A stretch of 64,000 nucleotides of DNA from Rhododendron vialii. Taxonomy: Eukaryota; Streptophyta; Magnoliopsida; Ericales; Ericaceae. Below the pieces are notes generated by a model. The model was given only the letters and a program-made list of their open reading frames with translations. It did no database searches and was not told the DNA's origin. The position numbers were made by a program, and so were the translations under genes. Where the stretch lies: positions 34,399,501 through 34,463,500 of the forward strand of contig NC_080560.1 of assembly GCF_030253575.1 (NCBI RefSeq), written 5' to 3'. Shown piece by piece: positions 10,100 through 21,593 of the stretch. Positions within the stretch are counted from its first letter, which is position 1; each line of letters opens with the position of its first letter.

Positions 10100-11690
10100 G
10101 AGTTTGCGGGGTGTTTTGGGGCGAGGTTAGATGTTGGGTTTATGGATAAACAGTTCTTATTAGTATTTTGAATTGTGTAAGACATTTGCTACTTGGACAT
10201 GTTGGGCTTTTTTTTTACGAACATTTGGTCAAGCTTGTTCTGCTTTTTTTGAACTACTATGAAAGTGTCTTTCACAAAAACAAACTTTCAAAATTTCAGG
10301 CCCTGTCCACATGGTCCTCCACAGGAAGAGAATCTTTGTAAATATGGAGTCCAGTACCTTGTCCAATCACAACATTTGTTTGAAGTTGCAATTTTCTCCA
10401 TACACCACATTATCTACTCCCCATCTACTCCCCCAGGCCAATTCAAAATTCTGTATAGAGCCCCCACACTCACATGCTCCTCCTCAGGGAGAGAATCTAA
10501 AAAGGCATTTATGTTCTGTAAATCGTACAAATTATTCAGTATCGAAGTGCTGAAATATTTATTATAACAACTTCAGGTTCTAAATGCTGAAACTTTCACA
10601 ATTTTTGGTATTTGGTAGGACACTACTGAAAAATTTTAATAATTTCGGAAAGCAAATGCTGAAATCAACCTGCAACCGAAATTAATAACACTTTTCAGTA
10701 ATAAGGAACCGAAATTTTATAATTACTTTAGCAAGCAAATGTTGAAAAAGGGCAGAATCTTTTTCCCCAATAATTTCAGCAACCAAACTTCTGTATAGTG
10801 CCCCCACCCACATGCTCCTCCTCAGGGAGAGAATCTTTCGTAAATATACGTGCAGTGCCTTGTCCAATCAGTTGATTTGTTTTGAACTTGCAATTTTCTC
10901 CATACAGCCCATTATCTTCATCTCAAAGCCCCAACGTATATGCCTATAAATTGGGAGCTGACAGAGGGAGTTTCAGACTCATACCTCCCTCTATATTTCC
11001 AACTATTTCATACAAAATTTAACCTGTGTCCCAAATTTGTAAACCCTATGGCCGGAGTTTCAATTAACATATGTACATCCCATAGCGTACATATATTTTC
11101 ATCAGTGAAATTATTTCGATGGCTTGTGCATTGTCATGCTTTTTCCAAGCTAGGTAATCAAGCCGTGTCCATCCGAATATGAGGTATTGGGAATATTCAA
11201 CGTCCTGACCATTCGTTCCCTTGTCCGAATAAGAGGTGTTGGGAACGTCGGTCAGTGTGTGTACATACTACAACGACCACATTTGGTTTTCTTGTTGAGT
11301 GGAAGGCACGTCACCTACCCTCCCTCTCGACGTCGTCGGAGTTGTAGTCACGTCGATGCTCCTGTAGCTGTGAAGGTGTGTGGAGCTTCCTTCACTTCCC
11401 CTGACGTACCCTGTCCAGGGCTTACAATAATACGCAGTTGTGCCTTGTTGCTGTGTAGGAGGCCTGAGCCACCCCAACCTGCTCCATCGTAAAATAGTAT
11501 CGTTTGACATTTTCAATGTTATTTTATACTTGTTTTATATAAGTTTTGTATAAGTTGTGGTGCTCAAAGTGTGACAAAACGAGTCTTATAATCTTCTGAA
11601 ACATTGTAAATGTTGGATAGACACTCAAATGTTGTCTTGTATTTTCTGTAAAGGGGGCGACAATAAAACATTCTCCTTTAGCCCAAAAAA
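10100..11690. other. Intergenic part of MULE with internal duplications
   Basis: After the PMD stop, two diverged direct copies of one segment occur, about 10300-10500 and 10790-10920 (shared CTCCTCCTCAGGGAGAGAAT and CTTGTCCAATCA). Motifs of the ACCGAAATT type lie between them. A TATAAATT at about 10942 and an AATAAA near 11670 bracket a GC-richer stretch (11180-11500) with short open frames on both strands that I cannot assign. It could be a captured fragment or a noncoding transcript. Confidence 0.45.
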
Positions 11691-11699
11691 AAATTTCAT

Positions 11700-11930
11700 G
11701 GGCCCTTCGACAGTTACTTACCGAAATTAAGATACATTTTCATCATACAATTACCGAAATATAATATTTTGTTCAACAGTTATTTATCGAAAATGTTCGT
11801 TCGGCAGTAGTTTACTGAATGTTGAACTTATTTTCGACATGTAGTTACCGAAATATAAACTTTTTTTCAACAGTTGTTTACCGAAATGTTATGTATGATT
11901 TTCAACAACTATTTACCAAAATATAGTGCT
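11700..11930. repeat. ACCGAAAT/TTTCGGT repeat cluster next to internal terminus
   Basis: Five or more diverged copies of a unit containing a GTTACCGAAAT-like core and a TTCAACAG-type partner. The same core builds the array in the first transposase intron (15560-16640). Confidence 0.7.
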
Positions 11931-11966
11931 AAGGGAGAAATTACGGGGCTGCCAATACTCGCCCCC
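11929..11966 (-). repeat. Internal MULE-terminus-like sequence
   Basis: GGGGCTGCCAATACTCGCCCCC at 11945-11966 (22 bp, split here as GGGGCTGCCAATA plus CTCGCCCCC) aligns in 17 of 22 positions with the right terminus at 17253-17274. The similarity continues leftwards (GGAGAAATTAC against GGAAGAAAATAG). It lies between the two convergent genes in the orientation of a right end. No target duplication matching ATATTTAT follows it, and no facing left terminus was found before 12379. Confidence 0.65.
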
Positions 11967-12069
11967 TCTATAGATTGTGGTACTCATATTTGGGCAAAAA
12001 AGATTCAGATTCAACTCCATCAATGACACTTGGTGCCTCAGAGAGTCCACCTAACTTTTTGTTCAAAAA

Positions 12070-12240
12070 AAAAATCATATTTCAGCAGGCACATGATGAA
12101 ATAGTACCAATGATTCGGTATCCAACTGCTGAAATATTATACAAATTTCGGGTCATAGATGCTGAAAAAATACAAAAATATCGGTATGCAGCTACAACAA
12201 GATTACAATAACTTTGGAATGCAGCCTCTGAAATGAACTT
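12070..12240. repeat. Short TTTCAGC/TTCGGTAT repeat cluster
   Basis: Several diverged 35-40-bp units (ATTTCAGCAGGCAC, ATTCGGTATCCAACTGC, TATCGGTATGCAGCTAC) just downstream of the transposase stop. They look related to the TTTCGGTAAC repeats elsewhere in the element. Confidence 0.5.
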
Positions 12241-12378
12241 GTGCTCAGTCAATTTGTTCACATAAACCCCATAATAAAATTAATGGCACTAAGAGCGAAA
12301 CCAAACTCCATGAATGTGCTTAGTTAACAGCATTGCAATATAAAGCGTCAACATGATAACCATACGTATAAAACAAAA

Positions 12379-15300
12379 CTAATCTACGTCAATCGACTCA
12401 GCGGTTGCTACATCACTTCCTATTATGGCTTTAAATGCTTCCATTTCGGCAGAAAAAAGTGTCTCCCATTCATTGGCCTCCTCCCATCGAAATTTGAACC
12501 AATTGTTGGCAATAGGCGGCACGGGGGAACATGCTTTTAGATCAACCTATCAAAGTAAAAAGACTTTAAAAATTGCACATGAAGGCAATTTGTAGTAATG
12601 TTGAATTTATGAGAAAGAAAATTATACGGTATGTACCTGTACGAAGTGATCTCCGTTCACGAGTCCAATTCCAAGAACCCTTATTTGGTCTGATGATGGA
12701 GGACGAGAATGGAGTGGAAGGAAAGTAAGGCATTGAAGTTGGGATAGGAGGACAACCACCACATTATAAGTTGAAGCTACAACGTGACCCATGTCAGGAA
12801 AAATCATCCACCTATCTTCGGGTGCAGTTCCGTCTTGAAAGAACGACAATCTATAATGCAACTTGTTAGCACCTCCGATACCAGTAATCTTTTCGTACAG
12901 GTCATAATGGTTATTCACCTCCAAGAGCAAATCATTTCGGCATGTCTTCCAATTGTGCTCGAATTGGTGCATAAAATAAACTACTGCTCGGTACCCACAA
13001 TTTCCATCACTTGTCACATCCGTTATAGATTTTACGTGCGGCCGAATTGGTTCCGGAAAGTTATTAAGGTACGGTCCTACAAAAAGGGTTCCAAGAAGTT
13101 TTGGCTTCTTCCGCCTCGGTAACTCCTTTGCCGCCTTAGGGGTTCTCACAATGGCCTTTCCCTTGGGGCTATTATCATCCACCGCATTGATGCTTTTTTT
13201 TTTTGTGGTCTTGTCGGGAGTTTCCACATCCGCCATGGCATTCGCCTTGGGCCTTTTTTTCACAACTGCCTTAGCCTTGGGGGTTTTTTCCTTGACCGAC
13301 TTAGGAGTTTCCAAGGATGCCTCAACATACTCAAACTCAGACGGGTTCCTACGCATTGACTTATTGACCGAACCGGACTTTCGACCGCGGGTCTGGACCT
13401 TCTATTGGGGTGAAGACAGGGATATGATTGATGGATTCAAAATGAGTTTTAAAGTCTTCATCCAATGCATATGGGTCATAGGGTTTTGGCCAACCATTTT
13501 GGCCATAAAGATATTCCAATCGGCATTCATTAGTTTCAAAATTGCCCCATCATCTTTATGTTTCTCAAACGAAAGCATCTTCCAATGATCATTAATCAAC
13601 GACAACGGTATGGGTTCACCCCGATTCTTGAATGGAGCAATCTCGTGAGCACAAGGTAAACCATGGATTCGGCGAATAGGACAGCCACAGTCAACCTTGT
13701 CCTCCACGACCATGTCATCAATTTTCTTAATCTCCGGCAACATCAAACCCATGGCAGTCTGTGAAGTAGCTCCCCTTAAATAGTCAAAGATAGGAATTCT
13801 AAACTGGTGCTGCCAACAATTCAAACTTTTCTCAAAGCTACCCTTTATATCCGTGATTTGTAATTTAACCAAGTCGTGCATTTTAGCCCAGGCCGCCGAG
13901 AAGTTGGCTTGGCAATTCGCAATGTGGGATTTCAGCTTCGCATGTTCAGACTCAACCCTGTGGAAATGGTAAAGGAAAGTTTTAGGCATCGAAATATCAA
14001 TATCTAATTGTGAAAAGATATGGACACAGTGAAACATGCATATGGTGCTAGCCATTTACCTATTGCTTGTCAGGTTGCCAAAGTGCATTACATTGTTCGT
14101 CCAAGCTGATACAAATTTCTGCCTATACGGTCCCAACCAATTTGTCTCAACGTACAGAAGCGCATCTGGATATAGCACAAACTCCCGCTTCATTGTACAA
14201 AGTGTTTGCTCGTATAAAGATATAGTCGGTGAGTACACCAGTGAATCCCAAGCATGCTTAAACAGAGCCCAAGTCGTCTCATCAAACATCTTTCTACATT
14301 TGGCATATACATTTTGCCCAATATGCCATCGACAAAGAAGATGGCTGGCCATTGGAAACACTCTTGTAATGGCATTCACTAGAGCTAACTCCCTGTCTGT
14401 CACAATAACACCGGGAAGTGCAGCAGGATCCATTATACTCTTCAATTTCTCCAACACCCACGTATAGTTTTCCTCTTTCTCCCCATCAATGAATGCAAAG
14501 GCAGCCGAAAAAGTCCTCTCGGTGGATGTAATGCCAACAATTTGGAGCAAAGGAAACCTGTATCTGTTGGTCTTGTATGTGCAATCCATCAACAAAACCC
14601 GAGGGAAAGCACGCAACATGTCACCAGAAGTAGGATGTGACCAAAATAAGTCCTTCACACAGTCATTGTCATCTTTCCGATTAAACTCGATGTACCCATA
14701 TTCTTGTAACTTAGCCAATAAATATTGCATTTGAGATCTTCCCGTTCGGTCCTTAAACCCATGCTTGTAGCGTGCGTTGTAGATGGTTTTAATTGAACTT
14801 ACATTGAATTCATCCTTGCCCTTTATTAGACTTAGGATCTCTCGCGGTGTAGACAATGACGAAACACACATATCCACCAACATATTCGACTGCTCCAAAG
14901 ATAACCTCGCGGGATAAGCGTGCCCCTCAAGCTGTTTCGCAGGAGGATGATTGTGATTGCCGTTGTAGACAGTGACAGTCCAACCTTCCAACCCCTTAAC
15001 ACATCTCAGTTGAAACGGGCATTCGCATTTCTTAGTTCTTGTGACGCGTGCTATCTTCTTTGCCTTCGCTTCTTTGCCATTGCCATTCTCCTTCACATTA
15101 CCTCCTTTGTCCTTTGCCTTGTTGATAAACGGTCTAAACTTTCCACCCCGTTCACATGCAAACTGCATCCTTGGCCTTCGGTTCTTTGTCATTCTCTCTG
15201 CCGACTTTATGATAATTACAAACCCATTTTCCTTACCGGTAGATGTTATCCAATCTCTCAACATATCTTCAGATGCAAAAACCTACAAACATGATTCAAC

Positions 15301-16948
15301 AAAAACATTTAATAACAGTAAACAAAGAAAATCCAAAGAACCATTGAATCATCCAACTATTTTGAAAACACTAACATTCTCCGTTGTAAACTCTCGTGTC
15401 AAATCATATAGGGCCATTGGACCTATGTGGCTGCCGTGCGCACTCACATTCTCCGTCGTACACTCCGGTGCTATGGTCACTGGACCTATATGGCTGCCGT
15501 GCGTTGAAGCGTCACCCTGAAGAAAGTATAAAAAATTCAAAAGTCCATTAAAACAAGTTTTATACCTCTCTAGATCTGTTTTGGTAAGTGAATGTCAAAA
15601 ATACATAGAATTCGCATAAGTATCACTTTCGGTAACCACATGTCAAAAATATATACAAAATTCGGTAACCAACTGCCGAACGTTCGGCATGCCAAAATTA
15701 CATAACATTTCAGTAAGTACCTATTGAAAATAACATTACATTTCGGTAACTACACGTCGAAAATATGTTCAACTTCGGTAACCAACTGCCGAACTATGCA
15801 TAGAAAAATTATTATACACAACATTTCGGTAAGTAGCTGTTGAAAATAAGATTACATTTCGGTAACTACACGTCGAAAATATGTTCCAACTTCGGTAACC
15901 AACTGCCGAACTATGCATAGAAAAATTATTATACACAACATTTCGGTAAGTAGCTGTTGAAAATAAGTTTACATTTCGGTAACTACACGTCGAAAATATA
16001 TTCCAACTTCGGTAACCAACTGCCGAACTATGTATAGGAAAATTATAACATAACATTTCGGTAAGTAGGTATTGAAAATAGGATTATATTTCGGTTGTTA
16101 CACGTCGAATATATATTCAAATTTCAGTAATCAACTGCCGAACTATATAGAAAAAAATTATACATAAGATTTCGGTAACTACACGTCGAAAACATGTTCA
16201 AAATTCGGTAACCAACTACCGAACTATGTCTACAAAATTATACATAAGTAAATAAGATTATATTTCGGTAACTACACGTCGAAAATATATTCAAACTTCA
16301 GTAAACAACTGCCGAACTATCTATATGGGGAAAACCATGCATACATTTCGATAAATTGCTGTTGAAGAAAAGATTATATTTCGGTAAATACATGTCGAAA
16401 ATATGTTCAAACTACGGTAAAGAACTACTAAACTTAATACTATATAGGAAAATCATACATACATTTCGGTAACTAGCTGTTGAAAAAAAGATTCTATTTC
16501 GGTAACTACATGTCAAAAATGCATACAACAAAAAAACAATAAACATATATTTCGGTAATTAGATGCTGAAAATGTATCTCAATTTCGGTAACTAGCTATC
16601 GAATATGGTAATATTTTACAGTGGTTAGCTACCGAAATTACTTACTTTATTCTGTTCATTCTGTTCGAACCAGAAACATCGACGAAACCCTTGAAAAACT
16701 GGGTTTACAAAATCCAGACGCCACAACAACAAAACAGAGGCATTGTAAACGGAAAAACTTACCTCCTCACGCGGCTTCCAAGATACAGTGTCCATCACAA
16801 TATCATTCTTCTCCTCTGCCATGATATGGTTGTCAATAAAATTTGATTCAATTTCAAAATCAAATCCTACAAGTGGGTCAAAAAATGGATCAATGGAAGG
16901 ACTTGAACCTTCCATTGATACAATATATGGTCTTTGCTCCTCCTCCAT
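12379..16948 (-). CDS. MULE transposase: FAR1-type finger, DDE core, SWIM finger, OTU protease domain
   Basis: Five exons: 16948-16763, 15516-15376, 15282-14060, 13957-12637, 12546-12379, all with GT-AG borders and matching phases; 1012 codons. The order is as follows. An acidic N-terminus starts MEEEQRPYI. A FAR1/WRKY-GCM1-like zinc finger has CEC near 195-197 and HNH at 219-221. The MULE DDE core has D342 in LLMDCTYKTNR, D405 in VIVTDRELALVNAI, and E519 in NRVESEHAKLK. The SWIM finger has C607, C609, C619 and H621 (CGCP...LPCAHE). A Lys/Pro-rich linker follows, then an OTU cysteine protease domain with DGNCGYRA (D834, C837) and GDHFVQ (H954). The host-like tail after VDLKACSPVPPIA matches what I recall of plant MULE-OTU proteins. 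One TAG (13404-13402, codon 702) falls in frame between the SWIM and OTU parts inside exon 4; the reading frame continues unchanged after it. Exon 2 encodes two copies of an HGSHIGP-containing unit. Confidence 0.88.
15560..16640. repeat. About 117-bp tandem repeat array in transposase intron 1
   Basis: TTCGGTAACCAACTGCCGAA recurs at 15774, 15891 and 16008 (117-bp spacing), then at 115, 81 and 93 bp in diverging copies. Within each unit a second, related half-unit (TTTCGGTAACTACACGTCGA) gives an internal sub-period near 60 bp. The array fills most of the 1.25-kb intron between coding exons 1 and 2. Its core matches the clusters at 11700-11930 and about 10600-10760. Confidence 0.9.
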
Positions 16949-17229
16949 TGAAAAATTTGAGAGAGAGGAAAAAAGAGAATGATGATTTAGAGAGCCGAGA
17001 GAAGAGAAGATGAACTGGTACAAAGCCGAGAATGAAGAACTGGAGGTTGTGTGCGTTTTTTTTATTTTCAAACGTGAATGATGATTTTGGGGGGATTTTG
17101 AGGGGAAGGGGGTACTGGATAATTTAGGAATTTTGGTTATAAGGGCATATAGGTCATTTCATGTATAGGTATAAGGGTAAGTAAGTCATTATACATTAGG
17201 GGGTCATGTTGTAATTACTTGCAAATTTT

Positions 17230-17274
17230 TAATGGGCTCCGGAAGAAAATAGAGGGCTGCGAATAGCGGCCCCC
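17230..17274 (-). repeat. MULE right terminal inverted repeat
   Basis: Inverted partner of 2885-2929, followed directly by the target duplication ATATTTAT. The tip is again self-complementary (GGGCTGC and GCGGCCC around GAATA). Confidence 0.85.
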
Positions 17275-17624
17275 ATATTTATGGTTGGTAATAAAATTCA
17301 GCATTGATATCCGATACGCATTTTTAAATTACACTTACACCCTTAAGTATTGACACTCTTTCAACTATCTCGTTGTATCACTTTACCCTCCTATTTTTAT
17401 ATCCTCTACCCTCCTCAGTCTGCCACCACAATTTCAAAAGAGTACTCGATGATTTTTGGTTAATTGTGAAATCGGTAATGAAGGTAAACAGATGGGAATG
17501 ATAGGCTCTTAAAAAGTTTCGTCGAAAGAAATAAGAAAGGTAGATTGAGAGAGAAAGAAAGAAAAGGGTTGTGCATGTGGGTAATATTAGTAAAATTAAC
17601 AAATATGGAGTATGTAACACGACG

Positions 17625-17666
<42 letters not shown>

Positions 17667-18340
17667 AGTTAGATTTGTGTTTGCTATGTAAATTGAGTTT
17701 TAATGGGTAACACTCCATAATTAAAAAACTGGAAAACTTTTGCCCAAACTCCGCACAACACATATGAGCCCCAAAACAAAATATTACGTTGGTTGCTTAA
17801 TAATCAATTCAACAACCATGTTGATAAAAACTATCTATGAAATCTATTTTATTTTTGTGATCTAAATATATGGAATCTATTGAGAATAAAATTCTTGGGC
17901 ACAGATTTAGCGAACCACGTCAACGGATAACCAAGCTTGAGTTCTTCAGAGGCAGCAACTTAAACTCAAGCATTTTTCAACATATTTTGATTATTCAATA
18001 AAAAAAAATGAGATGATAAATATATTGCGTATTGTATCTTTAAATTTTACTTGCAAAAACAAAAGTAAAAAGTAAAATTTAGAAATAGTCTCTCTAGTTT
18101 GCATCATTTGTATGAGACCTATGTGGGCCCCATACAGCGATCTGTGCACAGAATCGTGTGCACATTTGCCATGTGGGTATCATTTCTCTAAACTAGGTGA
18201 GCATAGTACGAGGATTATGCCCGATGTGATAGTTTCAGAGAATTTTTCCAAAAGAAGCATGTCTTATAATTTACATTAAGAGTTTGGAAGCGAGAACATG
18301 ATTTACAACCAAAGTTTTGCAGATAAAAGGTTACAGATTT
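17275..18340. other. Intergenic, (GA)n microsatellite at 17621-17661
   Basis: AT-rich sequence right of the MULE. Apart from a GA tract of about 20 units, I see no gene or element here. Confidence 0.5.
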
Positions 18341-18344
18341 AGTA

Positions 18345-18540
18345 ATATTGGAAGCAAAGCATGCACACCAAAAGCTTTGCATCCTTTTTAATCTAAAAAG
18401 AAGTTGTGATTCCTGATGTAGTCGTTCTTCAGGTGTAGATATTTGGGAAGCAAAACATGCACACCAAAAGCTTTGCCTCCTTGTTAATCTGCTAGGCTTT
18501 CAAAAGTTGTTGTGATTCCTGATCTAGTCGTTTTTCTTGT
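18345..18540. repeat. Direct duplication of about 100 bp
   Basis: Two adjacent copies share GCATGCACACCAAAAGCTTT and GTTGTGATTCCTGAT. The second copy overlaps the 3' end of the decayed minus-strand coding region. Confidence 0.7.
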
Positions 18541-19560
18541 TGATTTCTTCTTCTACGAGTGCCTCATGCATCATGGTGGTTGAAGCCGGGCTGGAGGGTT
18601 GTGTTTCATGGGATGCTGAAGCCTTGTTTTTGTCTTTTTTGGCTTTGTTGTTCGGCGTGTTCAAAGCTTGAAGCCCAAGTGTTTCAATATCATCTGGGGC
18701 TCCCATATTGAAGATTGCCTCAACAGTCAACACTGAATTTGCATGTACTCATTCCTGCATAGTTGTACATGTATGCCTTCAAGTTGGCAGTCACTTTCTT
18801 TGGTGTTGATAATTTATGGAGTAGAGGCAGAGAGGGATAGTCCTGTGTAATATTATGGGTTAATTTGTAACACTAAATAGAGTTGTGAATAATATTGGTT
18901 GAATTTGGTTTTGTGCTTACCTCCACTGCATTTTTCATTATTTTTGCTGTCGTAATACCAAAGAAATCTTCTATTTTTTCAGCAAAGATTGCCGCCTCAA
19001 TCGAACTAGTTGCATTAGTGATTTCAATATCAAATTTGCCCCTGTAATTGATGATAGTCGTGCTTCAATATCAATGAATAATATTAAGTATCGAACAATA
19101 ATTAAAAACAGAGAAGTGAATACAACCGTTGGCATGGTTAAATGAAGTTGAGATACATATTTCAAATACTAGCAATAGCGAACACCAATAACATTGTTCA
19201 AAAGAATGGTTACAAAAAGTTCCAATGTAGCTGCTGTGGAGAAAACATTTTTAAATGAAACAATATGTCCAACAGTACTCTACGAAAAAAACTTGTAATT
19301 ACCTGGCACGCTTTAAACAACAAAGGAGTGGTAAATAATATGTTTTCAAATCCCACTGAACCATCTCTCCCAAGGGTATGTTTGCATAATCTTCCAGGAA
19401 CCTATCAAACTTTTTTTAAACGAGAAGACCAGTTCCTCTTCCAATTGCTTCAACAGCAATAGCTCGTTCACCTCTGCTAGTTTCTACGTAAAAGAAAGTC
19501 CCATCTCTTAGGAAATGGTAAACTGCTTTTGGAACAGGATACCATGTCACTGCAATCCAA
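18520..19560 (-). pseudogene. Decayed gene with replication protein A large-subunit-like OB-fold segment
   Basis: On the minus strand, 19045-18921 reads GKFDIEITNATSSIEAAIF, then AEKIEDFFGI and KNAVE, and ends at a GTAAGC donor. This resembles the C-terminal OB fold of plant RPA70-like proteins (domain-start 'DATGS', 'FG..AE'). A later segment (DYPSLPLLHKL, then TANLKAYMYNYAG) is separated from its likely continuation (LTVEAIFNMG) by a frameshift near 18733. Further upstream (19549-19304) lies another coding-like stretch (DGTFFYVETSRGERAIAVEA, LEDYANIPLGEMVQWDLK) with one in-frame TAA; I do not recognise it and it may belong to a different gene. RPA-like genes are abundant in plants and are also carried by Helitrons; I see no Helitron ends. 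Confidence 0.5.
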
Positions 19561-21590
19561 ATATAACTTCCTTATATATATTTGGAGACGGAAAGTGGGC
19601 ACCAAAATATCTAATTAGTATATATAAATGTAACTTCATCTTTGCCTAATTTCATCCTTTATTCTATGTTCTATATTAATTTTTTCAGTATGTACAAACA
19701 ATAAAAAAAAAACCCAGGGAATTTGCAACTTCTGTCATCCTGTGATTGCTTCGAAGGCAAAATTGCATCGATTCCTTGCTTCTGTGAATGTGTTTTGTCT
19801 ACGACCCGATGATTCTGCCAATTCTATTCTAGATGAAACTACGGAGGTTACCAGTGTATCCTCTCCTGTTAGACTTGAAGCACTAGTTCTCAGACAAGTA
19901 GTTCATAATGGTTCTTCCCACTGTACAAGAGCCTCACCACTTTCCTTGGTTTTCTTTTCTTTTCTTGAACCCTTACTGAACTCATTTCCATATTCCGCAA
20001 TGGGAATAAAATCGGACCCCAGTTGGTAGATAGAATAGATTATTGTGCTCAAACTGTCAAAATAAGTACGTAAACGCTAAAGAAAATAAGCCACCAAAAG
20101 CAAGAATGCAAGTAAAAAATGAAAAGCATGAAAATCTCTCTCCCACAATGCCCCTTCCACTTTCTTTTCCCTTGGAAAAGTTATAAGATCTGGTGAGAAA
20201 TACAATGTACCAAAAGAGATGAATCTCTTTTCTTGGCTTCTCATCTTTTCTCACCACTTTTCATCTCATTTCGTTATCCAGCTAAGTGAGGATTTTTCTC
20301 ATCCTTTGTCACGATCCAAAGGGGTTGTTAGTATGAACCCAACTCAGAAATAAAACTCTAGGCACTATGCTATCTTTAATACTTAAGTCTTATGCTCATA
20401 CCAACGATTAATTTCTTACCAACTGGATACACATCCATGCAAAAGAATCTGGCAACCAAATCAGCACAATTTTTAATATGACATAGTATGAAACTAAAAG
20501 GGCCTGACACCTTGAAGTCGCATCAAGAAATGGAACTCAACAAAAGTCCAGAATTGACAAAATTCAGTTCGAGCCAATTTAATTATTTCAAAGTATCAAA
20601 GTGAAGTGAGTTGTTCGACAAGTACCTTATGCTCTAGTATGGATACTGTGATCGGTTGGCAACACAACTTCAACAACACCTAACGAAGAACGTGACCATT
20701 CATTGCCATATAAAATTAAGCCATTATATACATGGTGAACTCAACAAAATAGTGTAAGATATTGTCAAACATGATGCAAGAAAATACCTGCATTTAAGAA
20801 TCAACACCATTCTTTTGGGGTAATGAGCATCTTGTCATGGCCAAATTTCAAATTCTAGTTTTAAGGGGTAATGAGCGTTAAGTGATGGAGTCAAGCAAGT
20901 GTCTCACAAGAAATTAAAGATGCTTTCGCACAAAATCTCCAAGCACTGTTTGTTTTCTCCACTTTCCATTCGTTTTGACACCACCACCACCACCACTTTC
21001 TTTGCATTTTTTTTTTTGTCTTCATGGGAAAAGAAAAGGACGCAAGGGATGCACAATACTCATCCACCCCCAAATAAAGGATGCCCATGACTGAAATTCA
21101 ACTTCTTCCCGAACCTTATTATATTTAAATCAGGCAAGAAGGGCAAATCAGGTACTACCACTCTTTCATAAATCTTTATTTGAACCCCAAAAGCACATGG
21201 AAGAATGTCAATGAAAAGTGTGAAAGACACCAATCAAGCTACCGTTTTGCACAACACTATTAACATCTACAACAGAAAACTCAACTACAATCCATCTCCA
21301 GTGGGCTCTTTGCAAACATCATTGGAAAATTTGAGGAAAAAAATTAAACCTTTAATAACAGTATCTTGAAAGAACCAAAATCAGACAGCCTTGTTCATAA
21401 GCCACCAGTCTTATACTAACAGAGAACAAGGAATGACAACTAAGTTTTGATCTCCCAACACCACATCAGCAACAGATTCAGAGTCAATATAAGACCAAAA
21501 TTAATACCAAGGATCCCTAACTTTGATTTCAGACAGCACTACCCATCTTTGTTGCATACAACATCAATATTGGTAGATGTAATCATCTCA
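19561..21590. other. Intergenic, nothing recognised
   Basis: Short open frames on both strands (for example 19742-20029 plus and 20257-20057 minus) show no family features. There is a short CCA/TGG-repeat patch near 20980. Confidence 0.4.
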
Positions 21591-21593
21591 ATA

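Larger units (their letters stand above)
2885..17274. mobile_element. Large Mutator-like element (MULE) carrying PMD and transposase-OTU genes
   Basis: A 14.39-kb element. Its ends are inverted: GGGGGCTGCTATTCGC at 2885 and the complement of GGGGGCCGCTATTCGC ending at 17274. They are similar over about 45 bp and flanked by an identical 8-bp target duplication ATATTTAT (2877-2884 and 17275-17282). Inside lie a plus-strand PMD gene (5676-10099) and a minus-strand MULE transposase gene with an OTU domain (16948-12379), which converge. The size of the target duplication and the transposase family both place it in Mutator. It is near-complete: one in-frame stop in the transposase gene and one frameshift in the PMD gene are visible. 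Extra terminus-like sequence at 11929-11966 suggests a composite origin. Confidence 0.9.

Noticed and set aside
11187-11516. Open frames of 80-100 codons on both strands between the MULE genes
   Set aside because: Neither shows recognisable motifs, and they overlap each other. Kept only as an unassigned stretch.
15769-16056. Open frame with a 39-residue repeat on the minus strand
   Set aside because: Product of the 117-bp tandem repeat inside the transposase intron.
15774-16320. Regularly spaced repeats that might be read as a CRISPR array
   Set aside because: The units are contiguous tandem repeats without unique spacers, in a plant nuclear intron.
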